From Paracoccus everestensis (GTDB lineage: Bacteria > Pseudomonadota > Alphaproteobacteria > Rhodobacterales > Rhodobacteraceae), in the NCBI RefSeq assembly GCF_021491915.1, contig NZ_CP090836.1, forward strand, positions 1,722,501 through 1,786,500: a stretch of DNA of 64,000 nt, written 5' to 3'. Below are positions 8,308 to 16,723 of the stretch, piece after piece. The translations under genes and the position numbers were made by a program. The notes under the pieces are model-generated. The model saw nothing but the letters and a program-made list of their open reading frames with translations. It was not told the origin of the DNA and did not search any database. How positions within the stretch are numbered: the first letter of the stretch is position 1; the number at the start of each line of letters is the position of its first letter.

Positions 8308-10395
8308 ATGGAATTGCCCTTCATGACCACGGATCCCGAGGCTGATACGATTGATAAGCTGATATCGTTATCAATGCTGTATCAAGCACGTCGCCTTGCC
8401 GAGAACTATGGCGGCAAAGGCCGGATGTGGCAAAATCCCTATGCCGAGTCCCGGCCCCGGGCAGCTTCGGCGATCGCCCCCGTCTGGTTCACGGCCTATC
8501 CCCCTTCCGTGATCACGCATCCCGGCCAGACCGTTCTTGGCGCGCTTGGGGATTCCCGGCTATGGTCCGCGTTGGCCTCGATGGGGATCCGGGCGATCCA
8601 TACTGGCCCGACCAAGCAGGCCGGCGGCTATAAGGACGGACGATACACGCCGACGGTCGACGGAAACTTCGACCGGATCGGCTTCGGAACAGACCCGGCC
8701 TTCGGCACGACCGAGGAGTTTCAGGCGATCAGCCGAATGGCCGCTGCCCACAATGCCGTCGTGATTGACGACGTTATCCCCGCCCATACTGGCAAGGGGC
8801 CGGACTTCCGCTTGGCGGAAATGAATCACTCCCTCTATCCGGGCCTTTATCACATGGTGGAAGTTCCTGAGGAAGAGTGGGCCTTGCTCCCCGAGGTTCC
8901 CCAGGGGCGCGATTCCGTCAACCTGCCGCCTGCAATCGTCGACCATCTCAAGGAGCGCGGGTTGATCGTCGGGCAGTTGCAGCGGGTCATCTTCTTCGAA
9001 CCGGGCATCAAGGAAACGGATTGGAGCGTGACCGGTCCCGTGTCAGGCATCGACGGCAAGATTCGCCGCTGGGTTTATCTTCACTATTTCAAGGAAGGGC
9101 AGCCAAGTCTCAATTGGCTCGATCCCTCATTTGCGGCACAACAGATGATCATCGGCGATGCCCTGCATTCGATCGATCATATGGGCGCGCGAGGGCTGCG
9201 GCTGGATGCGAATGGCTTTCTTGGCGTCGAGCGGCGCAGCGACGGCGCCTCTGCCTGGTCGGAAAGCCATCCGCTTTCCGTCACCGGGAACGCCTTGCTG
9301 GCCGGCACGATCAGGAAGGCTGGCGGCTTCTCGTTCCAGGAACTGAACCTCACCGTTGACGATATTGCCTTGATGTCAAAAGGCGGGGCCGATCTTTCCT
9401 ATGATTTCATCACCCGGCCTGCCTATCATCATGCTCTTCTTACCGGTAATACCGAGTTCCTGCGCATGATGCTGCGCATGGTGCATGATTTCGGCATTGA
9501 TCCGGCATCCTTGATCCATGCCCTCCAGAACCATGATGAACTGACCACGGAACTGGTCCACTTCTGGACCCTGCACGCAGACGATATCTTCACTTTTGCC
9601 GACAAGACATGGCAAGGGCGCACCCTGCGGATGCATTTGCGTGACGAAATCAGGGAACGCCTGACCGGCACCAACGCGCCTTACAATCTTCCCTTCGTGA
9701 CGAACGGAATTGCCTGCACGACTGCCAGCGTCATAACCGCCGCGCTTGGCATCTCCGATCTGGAGAAGATCGGCGATGAAGACATCCAGCTTATCAGAAA
9801 GATTCACCTGCTGCTTGTCATGTACAACGCATTCCAGCCAGGAGTATTTGCCCTGTCCGGCTGGGATCTTGTCGGCGCGCTGCCCTTGGATGCGGCCGCC
9901 GTGCAAGACCTCATGACGGACGGCGACACGCGTTGGATCGAGCGTGGCGCATATGACCTGACGGGACAGGCTGCGGATCAGGCGTTTTCGTCAGACGGGA
10001 TACCACGGACCCGTGCGCTCTACGGTTCGATCTGCGAGCAACTGGAACAGCCCGACTCGTTTGCATCGCAACTCAAGCGCCTTCTTGCGGTCCGTGAAGC
10101 CTATGGCTTGGCGGCAAGTCACCAGACGCAGATCCCAGATGTTTCCGCGGCGGGCCTGCTGGTGATGGTTCATATCTTGCCCAATGGCCGAGGGACGCAG
10201 GTGACAGCCCTGAATTTCAGCGCCGAGGCCATCAAGGAAGTCATTCACCTGACCGAAGTTCCGCCAGGTCCGGTCGTCGACATGATCGCGGAAACGGTTT
10301 TGGGGGACTTGGGAGAGGATGGATCGCTTACGATCAATCTGGATCCTTATGAGGGGCTCTCGCTACGAGTGGTCAGTACGTCACCCTTGCTCTGA
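8308..10395 (+). CDS. GH13-family glycoside hydrolase / trehalose-synthase-like enzyme
   Basis: 695 aa. The four conserved GH13 blocks are present: region [10 protein letters not shown], region [11 protein letters not shown] with the likely nucleophile D300, region III FSFQELN with the acid/base E345, and region [10 protein letters not shown] with the transition-state D410. The (beta/alpha)8 barrel covers about 50-560, followed by a small C-terminal beta domain. Composition and motif spelling are closest in memory to maltose alpha-D-glucosyltransferase (trehalose synthase, interconverting maltose and trehalose), but the substrate is not certain. No signal peptide is seen, so it is cytoplasmic. 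A second in-frame ATG (8323) is an alternative start. It has no obvious operon partner and converges on gspD. Confidence 0.75.
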   Translation: MELPFMTTDPEADTIDKLISLSMLYQARRLAENYGGKGRMWQNPYAESRPRAASAIAPVWFTAYPPSVITHPGQTVLGALGDSRLWSALASMGIRAIHTGPTKQAGGYKDGRYTPTVDGNFDRIGFGTDPAFGTTEEFQAISRMAAAHNAVVIDDVIPAHTGKGPDFRLAEMNHSLYPGLYHMVEVPEEEWALLPEVPQGRDSVNLPPAIVDHLKERGLIVGQLQRVIFFEPGIKETDWSVTGPVSGIDGKIRRWVYLHYFKEGQPSLNWLDPSFAAQQMIIGDALHSIDHMGARGLRLDANGFLGVERRSDGASAWSESHPLSVTGNALLAGTIRKAGGFSFQELNLTVDDIALMSKGGADLSYDFITRPAYHHALLTGNTEFLRMMLRMVHDFGIDPASLIHALQNHDELTTELVHFWTLHADDIFTFADKTWQGRTLRMHLRDEIRERLTGTNAPYNLPFVTNGIACTTASVITAALGISDLEKIGDEDIQLIRKIHLLLVMYNAFQPGVFALSGWDLVGALPLDAAAVQDLMTDGDTRWIERGAYDLTGQAADQAFSSDGIPRTRALYGSICEQLEQPDSFASQLKRLLAVREAYGLAASHQTQIPDVSAAGLLVMVHILPNGRGTQVTALNFSAEAIKEVIHLTEVPPGPVVDMIAETVLGDLGEDGSLTINLDPYEGLSLRVVSTSPLL

Positions 10396-10588
10396 CCCCG
10401 GGCAAAGGGAAAAGTCTTCGCTTCAGGCCGGACGTCGCGCCGCAGCCGGATCGGAGACCACGTCCGGGCGACCAAACGACCGGCGAAGGGTCTGACGCGG
10501 CGCATAACAGTTGTCCAAAGGTCTCGCTTCAGCCATGCACCTCGCTGCCGCCGTGGTGTTCCCGGTATGAACAAGAACAGTCCCGGCC

Positions 10589-12790
10589 CTAGTAGAGGCC
10601 GTCGATCTCGACGGGAAGACGGCGTACCGGCTTGGGTTCAGTCAGCAGACTGCGTTGGTCGTCCGGACTGGCCTCGATGGCGCGCAGCCGTTGGAACCGG
10701 TTGCCCGACACGGCCGAAACGTCCCCGCGCGTGCGCAGGATTGTCGGCCGCAGGAAGACGAACAGGGTCTGCCGCCGCGCCGATTCCTGTGTCGATCTGA
10801 ACAGGCCGCCGACCACGGGCAGCCGGCTGAGGCCCGGAACGCCGGTGCGGTTCGTCTGCCGGTCGTCCGAAATCAGCCCACCCAGCACGATGGTGCCGCC
10901 GTTGTCCGCCAGAACGGTCGTCTTGATGACCCGGGTGTTGGTGATGATGTCGGCGGCGCCCTGCACGGCGGCCTGCGACAGGGACGACACCTCTTGCGTG
11001 ATGTCCAGCTGAACCACGTCGCCTTGGTTGACGCGCGGGACCACGCGCATCGTGATGCCGACGTCGCGGCGCTCGATCGTGCTCTGGGTGCTGCCTTCGC
11101 TTGTGAAAGAGCCGGTCCTGAACGGCACGTTCTGGCCCACGACGATTTCCGCCGGCTGGTTGTCCAGCGTGGTGATCGAGGGGTTGGACAGCAGGTTGGC
11201 CTTGGTGGAGGTTCCCAAAGCCTGAAGCAACAAGCCGAACTGATCCTCGCGCGACAGCCCTATGGAAAGGCCTTGCGGGGAAATCCCCGGCGCGACCGGC
11301 GCATCCAACAGGGCCAGGATGTTGCGCAAGGTTGGCCCCTGCGGCGAGAACGACGTGGCGGCAAAACCCGCAGGCGGCGCCGCCGAGCCGAAACCCAGCT
11401 GAACCCCAAGGGCTTCCGCGATGTCGCCGGACACTTCGACAATGGCGGCCTCGATCAACACCTGCGGGCGGCGCTGATCCAGTTGACCGATCAAGGCGGC
11501 CAGGTCGACCTGCACCTCTTCCCGGGCGCGCACGATGATGGCATTGGAGGCCACCACCGGCTGGATCGAGATGTTTTCCTCGGTGGGTGCGGTGAAGGAT
11601 TCTATCGGCGCTGTCTCAAGCTGCCCCAAGGTGGCATCCACCACCTCACCGCTGAAGAAGTCGGGATCGGGCAATGCCTCGGTCACGGGGTTGGTGGCGA
11701 TGCCGCCCGACCCCACAAGGCCTTGAAGCACCTCAGCCATCGAAGCGGCATCGGCGAAGCGCAGGTTGTAGACCCGCGTCACCGGCAGGTTCGAAGGTGC
11801 CGGCGGACCGGGGATGTCCAGGTTCGCGGCGATGTCGCGGGCTATGGCGAAGGTCTGGGGATCGGCGTTCACAAGGATCGTGTTCGACCGCGGATCGACG
11901 GTGATCCTAGGAACCAGCGCATTGCCGGGCGCGCCTTCGACCGGGGTTCCCAAGGCTCCCTTCAGGGCCTCGGCCACTTGGGTGGCGTCCGCATTGCGAA
12001 GACGGACCGAATAGACCTGCTGGCCGTTATCGACATCAAGGGTGCGGACGATGTCCTCGATCCGGCGCACGTTCTCGGCGGTGTCGGTGATGACCAGCGT
12101 ATTGGTATCCACGATTGCCTCGATATAGCCGTAGCTGGCGACAAGGGGACGCAGGGCGGCCACGGCGGTGGTCGCCGGGAAGTTCCGCAGGGGAACAAGT
12201 TCGGTGATCACGTCCAGACGACCAGGATTCGGGGTTTCCTGCGGCGTGGTGCCTCCCTCGCGGATGGTGGCTTGCGGCACGATCCGCCACAGGTTGCCAG
12301 ACGGCAGCGCGACATAGCCTTGGACGGCCAGGACCGACTGGAACAGTTCCCACACGCCCGAGGCTGTCAAAGGATTTGCCGATATGACGGTCACCACGCC
12401 CGAGACGTTTGGATCGAGAACCAGCGTACGGTCCGTGATTTCCGACACCTGTTCCGACAAAGAGCGGATATCGGCATCGCGCAGGTTGATGACATAGGTC
12501 GCCTCGGTATCGGGCAGCGGCGCGGTCGGCGCGGGAACCAAGGCCCCCGGCGGGACGGCGATGACCGGCGGCGTGATCGAGCCATCGGGTGCCGCCTGCT
12601 CCTCCAACGGCAGCGCTTCCTGGCCCGGTGCCACGCCGGGCACCGAGGGGGCCGCTTCTGGCGGAATGCTTTCCTGGGGAACGGGGGTGGCTGCCTCCTG
12701 CGCCAGCGCAGGATTGCCCAAGACGCACAGGGCCGTCAGGACGACGGCCGCAAACAACTTTTGGCTGGGAGTCACGCGCATTGTGATCAT
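10589..12790 (-). CDS. gspD: Type II secretion secretin GspD
   Basis: 733 aa. A signal peptide ends at NPALAQEA. A Pro/Glu-rich linker follows, then N0 (INLRDADIRSLSEQVSEITD), repeated secretin N1-N3 domains (several VYxxRxxNADAxxxxxxL units at about 230-480) and the C-terminal secretin channel (VPFRTGSFTSEGSTQSTIER, VLGGLISDDR, VPGLSRLPVVGGLF). It forms the multimeric outer-membrane gate of the type II secretion machine. The start overlaps the gspC stop by 4 nt (ATGA). The last gene of the leftward gspGHICD operon. Identification is secure. Confidence 0.96.
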   Translation of the reverse strand: MITMRVTPSQKLFAAVVLTALCVLGNPALAQEAATPVPQESIPPEAAPSVPGVAPGQEALPLEEQAAPDGSITPPVIAVPPGALVPAPTAPLPDTEATYVINLRDADIRSLSEQVSEITDRTLVLDPNVSGVVTVISANPLTASGVWELFQSVLAVQGYVALPSGNLWRIVPQATIREGGTTPQETPNPGRLDVITELVPLRNFPATTAVAALRPLVASYGYIEAIVDTNTLVITDTAENVRRIEDIVRTLDVDNGQQVYSVRLRNADATQVAEALKGALGTPVEGAPGNALVPRITVDPRSNTILVNADPQTFAIARDIAANLDIPGPPAPSNLPVTRVYNLRFADAASMAEVLQGLVGSGGIATNPVTEALPDPDFFSGEVVDATLGQLETAPIESFTAPTEENISIQPVVASNAIIVRAREEVQVDLAALIGQLDQRRPQVLIEAAIVEVSGDIAEALGVQLGFGSAAPPAGFAATSFSPQGPTLRNILALLDAPVAPGISPQGLSIGLSREDQFGLLLQALGTSTKANLLSNPSITTLDNQPAEIVVGQNVPFRTGSFTSEGSTQSTIERRDVGITMRVVPRVNQGDVVQLDITQEVSSLSQAAVQGAADIITNTRVIKTTVLADNGGTIVLGGLISDDRQTNRTGVPGLSRLPVVGGLFRSTQESARRQTLFVFLRPTILRTRGDVSAVSGNRFQRLRAIEASPDDQRSLLTEPKPVRRLPVEIDGLY

Positions 12791-13662
12791 TGTAGAAGAA
12801 ATGACATGGCAATCGCCTGCCCGTCACGCTGCAATTCGACCCGAAGCTGGCCAGAGGCCACGATGTCGTCAAAATGTTGCCTGTCGGCATCAATGTCGCC
12901 GACCTGTCGGCCATTTACCAAGCTTATCACATCGCCGGGCAGAAACCCGGCCTGAGCCAATTCTGGCCCGGGGTTGGCGCCGATCTGATACCCCCCTTGA
13001 GCGGGAGCCAGTCCAAGTTCTTCCAGAAGCCTGCCCGGATCGGCGTCCAGGGCATCCCGATACCGGGCGATCGTTTCGTCGAGGGGGCTGGCGGGGCCGG
13101 ACGGTGCAACGGATCGGGGTCCGGCGGCTGGCGGTGGCAGGTTGCGAAAATTGTTTCCGGTATCAGGCGCCGCGGCCTCGGGCCGTTTCGTGAATGACAG
13201 CGTTTCGGGTTGCCCATTGACGCGCAACACGACGTGATCACCGTTCACTTCGGCCAGATCTGCGTTGGCCGTGATGCGCGCCCCGACGGGATAGCTGGCA
13301 ACCGGGGTGTCCCCGCCCGAAATGATCGCCCGCGAAGCAGAGGCCGGATTGCCGATTGTCACCCCTAGCAGGACGAGGCCAAGGCTGGACTCGCCCGCTG
13401 CCTGCGGTTCGGGGCCAGGCGTGCTGTCCTGCCCAAAGGGCGCGAAGGCCAGGATAGGCTCCAGATCGGTTTGCGTGGCAGGTTCGTCCGGGGCTGCTGA
13501 AGCGGCGGGGATGATCTGCCCGCTTTCGCCTTTCACGCGCCAGATCACCGGGGCTGCGGTCCAGCCCAGGCTGACGGCGCAGAGCGCGGCACCTCCCCAC
13601 AGGGCCGCCCGTCCCAGCAGGGGTGGGATACGCCTGCCCTCGAACGCCGCCACGTCGATCAT
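12787..13662 (-). CDS. gspC: Type II secretion inner-membrane coupling protein GspC (PDZ type)
   Basis: 291 aa from the ATG at 13662, which overlaps the gspI stop by 4 nt. A single N-terminal TM segment (GRAALWGGAALCAVSLGWTA) is followed by a periplasmic homology-region domain (LGLVLLGVTIGNPASASRAI, YPVGARITANADLAEVNGDH) that in the family docks onto GspD N0. A C-terminal PDZ-like domain follows (PELAQAGFLPGDVISLVNGR then VGDIDADRQHFDDI). GspC links the inner-membrane platform to the secretin and helps recruit substrate. The upstream extension of the frame to 14133 is not used because it overlaps gspI and gspH. Confidence 0.93.
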   Translation of the reverse strand: MIDVAAFEGRRIPPLLGRAALWGGAALCAVSLGWTAAPVIWRVKGESGQIIPAASAAPDEPATQTDLEPILAFAPFGQDSTPGPEPQAAGESSLGLVLLGVTIGNPASASRAIISGGDTPVASYPVGARITANADLAEVNGDHVVLRVNGQPETLSFTKRPEAAAPDTGNNFRNLPPPAAGPRSVAPSGPASPLDETIARYRDALDADPGRLLEELGLAPAQGGYQIGANPGPELAQAGFLPGDVISLVNGRQVGDIDADRQHFDDIVASGQLRVELQRDGQAIAMSFLLQ

Positions 13663-14021
13663 TGCTCGGCGATCCGCAGGACGAAGCCTGTCAGACGTGC
13701 ATAAACCTGCCCATCGGCCATGTCTGTTGCCGCAAGATCGACCTGTTCCAGGCCGGGATCGCTGGTGGGGCTGCGCGTTTCCGTCACACGAATGGAATGC
13801 CCCATCATGGATACGGGGTCCGCCTGCGGCTTGGCGCCGATGACCAGTTCGGCCAGATGGTTTTCGGCTGCCCATTGCGCCGCCGCACGGGCCTCCAGGG
13901 CGGCAATGTTGCGGATATGGGCTTGGGTTGCGCCCAGAAGGGCCATGGCCGCCATTGCCAGGACAGCCAGCGCAACCAGCGTCTCGACCAGGGTGAAGCC
14001 CGCATCGCCGCGCCTGTTCAT
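13659..14021 (-). CDS. gspI: Type II secretion minor pseudopilin GspI
   Basis: 120 aa. It starts MNRRGDAGFTLVETLVALAV: a short basic leader, a prepilin peptidase site (G|FTLVE) and the conserved Glu at +5 followed by a hydrophobic helix. The small globular C-terminus (VRVTETRSPTSDP region, LTGFVLRIAEQ) fits GspI. In the family GspI, J and K form the pilus tip complex; J and K genes are missing here. Start and stop codons overlap its neighbours by 4 nt on each side. Confidence 0.88.
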   Translation of the reverse strand: MNRRGDAGFTLVETLVALAVLAMAAMALLGATQAHIRNIAALEARAAAQWAAENHLAELVIGAKPQADPVSMMGHSIRVTETRSPTSDPGLEQVDLAATDMADGQVYARLTGFVLRIAEQ

Positions 14022-14512
14022 GTCGGCCCTCGTGGGACGGCCAAGGCGCTGAAGCCGTCGAACTCGACACGCCAGGGCAAGCCAATGCCCTGGAAATCGA
14101 TACGGCGGGCAAGCCCGCTGCCGCTGGCTGCAATCATCAGCGCGTCCCCTGTTCCCGAAACCGCCATGCTCAGCGGTGGGCGAAGATCGTGACGGGCCGC
14201 CAGCATGGGCACCGCAGCCGGCTGCCATTCCGCATCGCCGCCCGTCCATTGCACAAAGGCATAGCCGCGCTCATCCCACAGCAGTTGCAGGGGCATTCCC
14301 GACACAAGCGCCTCGTCAGCGGCAAGCGACAGGTGCCGCGCCAGGCGCACGGCCTCGGCTTGGGCGCGATCCCCGCGGTCGGAGCCGTTCAGGCCCATCA
14401 TGGCGGCCGCCGTCGCGACTCCGATCACCGCGATGACGATGAGCGTTTCGATCAGAGTCAGCCCCGCCTGGGAGTTACGCCGCTTCCCCCAGGCAGGCCG
14501 CGCCAGTATCAT
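14018..14512 (-). CDS. gspH: Type II secretion minor pseudopilin GspH
   Basis: 164 aa with the prepilin leader and cleavage site QAG|LTLIETLIVIAVIGVATA and Glu at +5. The C-terminal domain, with LARHLSLAADEALVSGMPLQ and LWDERGYAFVQW, matches the GspH/FimT layout. It would be processed by a GspO-type prepilin peptidase, whose gene is not in the window. It is coupled to gspG and gspI by 4-nt stop/start overlaps. Confidence 0.9.
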   Translation of the reverse strand: MILARPAWGKRRNSQAGLTLIETLIVIAVIGVATAAAMMGLNGSDRGDRAQAEAVRLARHLSLAADEALVSGMPLQLLWDERGYAFVQWTGGDAEWQPAAVPMLAARHDLRPPLSMAVSGTGDALMIAASGSGLARRIDFQGIGLPWRVEFDGFSALAVPRGPT

Positions 14513-15030
14513 CCGCTTGCGGCTGCCGAAGCGACCCCGGGGCCATAGCGGATGTCCGCATCGACCCCCTCGCCACCCGGTGCGCGGTCCGCGCCAAGCG
14601 ACATCAGTTCATAAGGGCCGTTCTGTCCGGGCGACTGATATACGTAAGGGCTGCCCCAAGGGTCGGCAGGAATATCCGGCAGATACCCGCCCGGCGCCCA
14701 GTTGACCGGCAGGGGCGCCTGGTTCGGCGGCGAGGCAAGCGCGGACAACCCCTGGGATGTGGTGGGATAGGTGCGATTGTCGAGGCGATACATCTCGAGG
14801 CTTGACGCGATCGTGCGCATGTCTGCGCCCGCGACAGCGGCCCGCGCCTGGTCAGGACGTCCCATCACCTGCGGCACGACCAGCGACGCCACGATCCCGA
14901 TGATGACCAGCACAACCATCATCTCGATCAGGGTGACGCCGCTTTCGGGATGGCGGCAGCTGCGCGTGCAGTCTGGCAAGGCTGCATGGTCGGGAAAGAC
15001 GGACTTGCGCAGCTGTTGTACCGAAAGCAT
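14509..15030 (-). CDS. gspG: Type II secretion major pseudopilin GspG
   Basis: 173 aa from the ATG at 15030; a TTG five codons upstream (15045) is an alternative. A 36-residue leader ends at ESG|VTLIEMMVVLVIIGIVASL with Glu at +5. Conserved GspG features follow: RAAVAGADMRTIASSLEMYR, LDNRTYPTTSQGLSAL, and the Ca-binding type C-terminal region with PADPWGSPYVYQSPG and ELMSLGADRAPGGEG. It is the main subunit of the periplasmic pseudopilus and the first gene of the leftward operon. The promoter must lie in the 122-bp gap shared with divergent gspL. The leader is longer than usual. Confidence 0.94.
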   Translation of the reverse strand: MLSVQQLRKSVFPDHAALPDCTRSCRHPESGVTLIEMMVVLVIIGIVASLVVPQVMGRPDQARAAVAGADMRTIASSLEMYRLDNRTYPTTSQGLSALASPPNQAPLPVNWAPGGYLPDIPADPWGSPYVYQSPGQNGPYELMSLGADRAPGGEGVDADIRYGPGVASAAASG

Positions 15031-15152
15031 TGGCCGGACTTTCAAGCGGTTTCGGCGGGTCCAGGGTCATATTCCTTGAAACCTGGCCGGGTTTCCCCTT
15101 CTACTTCCAGAATGAAGAAAACCGCTCGTTTTAGCAAGGCTGCTGGCACGAC
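15031..15152. promoter_or_regulatory. Divergent promoter region between gspG and gspL
   Basis: A 122-bp gap that must hold the promoters of both type II secretion operons, since every other junction within each operon overlaps. It is less GC-rich than the genes around it, with stretches such as AATGAAGAAAACC near 15111. I could not assign -35/-10 boxes with confidence. Confidence 0.45.
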
Positions 15153-16256
15153 ATGAACGAGCCCGCTATCACTGCGCCACCACCATCTCGGGCCGCTACG
15201 CGAATACCGTTGATCGCTGCGCGGGCGGCACCTGTCCCAGGCGGCGGTGTGTCGGTCGTGGCCCCTGACGCGACCTATATTCCGGGCGAGGATGTGCTGC
15301 TGCTTTCGGTTGACTTGCCCGCCATGTCCCCGGCGCAGCGCCGGACAGCCATAGGCTTTGCCGTCGAAGACAGCCTGGCCCAGCCGCTGGATCAGGTTCA
15401 CGTTGCGCTTGGGCCGCAGATGGCCTCGGGCTCTTGGCTGGTCGGCGTCGTCAGCCGCGACCTGTTGGGTGGGATCGCCGGGCCCCCGGGGCACCGGCTG
15501 GTGCCGGATACCCTTGTCGTGCCGGTCCCTGGGGCGGGTTGGGCAGTGCTGGGCCAGGACGAGCGCGTTCTTGTGCGGCTACCCGACGGCACTGGATTTG
15601 CCGCCGATCCCATGTCGGTTGCCCAGCTTTGGCACATGGCGGGAATGCCGCCGGTCCTGTCCTATGGCGGGCCAATGCCCCCAGGCATGATCGTCGCGGA
15701 AACGGCCCGGCTGCCCGAAGCTCCGGACAGGGTGCTGGCCCAGTTTGATCTTCGGGCCGGGTTGCAAACGGCGCAGGGGTTCCGCCTGTCCCGCCGATGG
15801 GCGATGCCCCTTGGCATCCTTGCAGCCTTTGTGCTGGGGCACCTTCTGATCGCCGCGGCAGATCTCGTGGCCCTGAACCGCATAGAGGCCGAGCGTGCCG
15901 AACAGTTGCGTGGGTTGCTGGCGGCAGCAGGCATCCCGGCAGGCAATGATCTTTCCGACGCCGTGTCGCACGCCCTGGTTGCCAAGGAGCCGCCTGCCCA
16001 GGGAACGTTCCTGGACCTTTCGACGCGGATTTTCGGGGCGATTTCGGGCTATATCGGTCAGGCTACGCTTCGCGACCTGCGATACACGGCCGCACAAGAC
16101 AGCATCGTCATGACACTTGAGGCCGCCAGCCTCGAAGCATTGCAGGAAATCGAGGACACCCTGCGCTCTGCTGGTCTTTCGGTGCAGACCGGTGCCGCCA
16201 CCACCAGCGAGGACAGGGCCGAGGTGCAGATGACCGTGGGCAGGACTGCGCCATGA
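15153..16256 (+). CDS. gspL: Type II secretion inner-membrane platform protein GspL
   Basis: 367 aa. An N-terminal cytoplasmic actin-like domain (about 30-205, including LPAMSPAQRRTAIGFAVEDS and LGPQMASGSWLVGVVSRDLL) would bind the GspE ATPase. A single TM segment lies near residues 212-232 (MPLGILAAFVLGHLLIAAAD), followed by a periplasmic ferredoxin-like domain that pairs with GspM. It is the first gene of the rightward L-M-E operon, and its stop overlaps the gspM start (ATGA). Identification rests on layout, position and weak motifs; GspL sequences diverge quickly. Confidence 0.88.
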   Translation: MNEPAITAPPPSRAATRIPLIAARAAPVPGGGVSVVAPDATYIPGEDVLLLSVDLPAMSPAQRRTAIGFAVEDSLAQPLDQVHVALGPQMASGSWLVGVVSRDLLGGIAGPPGHRLVPDTLVVPVPGAGWAVLGQDERVLVRLPDGTGFAADPMSVAQLWHMAGMPPVLSYGGPMPPGMIVAETARLPEAPDRVLAQFDLRAGLQTAQGFRLSRRWAMPLGILAAFVLGHLLIAAADLVALNRIEAERAEQLRGLLAAAGIPAGNDLSDAVSHALVAKEPPAQGTFLDLSTRIFGAISGYIGQATLRDLRYTAAQDSIVMTLEAASLEALQEIEDTLRSAGLSVQTGAATTSEDRAEVQMTVGRTAP

Positions 16257-16723
16257 GGGCGACGATGCACGGATATGCGGACCGTTGGCTCAAGCAATCC
16301 ACCGCGCGGGAACGATGGCTGCTGATCGCGGGGGGCGCGGCAGTGCTGATCTGGATCGTCTTTGCGCTGGTCTGGCAACCCATGCAGGTACGTCGTGATG
16401 CGGTCAGCCGCCAGATAGCCCTCTACGAACGCGCCATCGGGGCGCTGCAAGCTGCGCCCGCCCCGACAGCCGCTGCCCCCGTGGATCCCAGATCCCTGAA
16501 TGCGATCGTCACCGATGCCGCAGGCAGATTTGGCCTTTCGATCCGTCGCCTGGAACCCGAAGGCAACCGCATCCGGGTCACCGTAAACGACGCTGCGTTC
16601 CAGTCCCTGATCCTCTGGCTCGACGCCATGCAAAAAGATTCGGGACTGCACGCCAGCGAACTCGACATGACGCGAGGCCCCGCCCCCGGTGTCGTCAACG
16701 CCACCCTTGTGCTGGAGAGATGA
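16253..16723 (+). CDS. gspM: Type II secretion inner-membrane platform protein GspM
   Basis: 156 aa with a short cytoplasmic N-terminus, one TM helix (WLLIAGGAAVLIWIVFALVW at about 22-42) and a periplasmic ferredoxin-like domain with the GspM-type pattern FGLSIRRLEPEGNRIRVTVN and LILWLDAM. It partners GspL. It overlaps both gspL and gspE by 4 nt. Confidence 0.88.
   Translation: MRATMHGYADRWLKQSTARERWLLIAGGAAVLIWIVFALVWQPMQVRRDAVSRQIALYERAIGALQAAPAPTAAAPVDPRSLNAIVTDAAGRFGLSIRRLEPEGNRIRVTVNDAAFQSLILWLDAMQKDSGLHASELDMTRGPAPGVVNATLVLER

Noticed and set aside
10655..12955. A 766-codon plus-strand frame opposite gspD
   Set aside because: It is a GC-rich shadow of gspD/gspC: no domain, and the opposite strand encodes clear secretin and PDZ motifs with coupled starts and stops.
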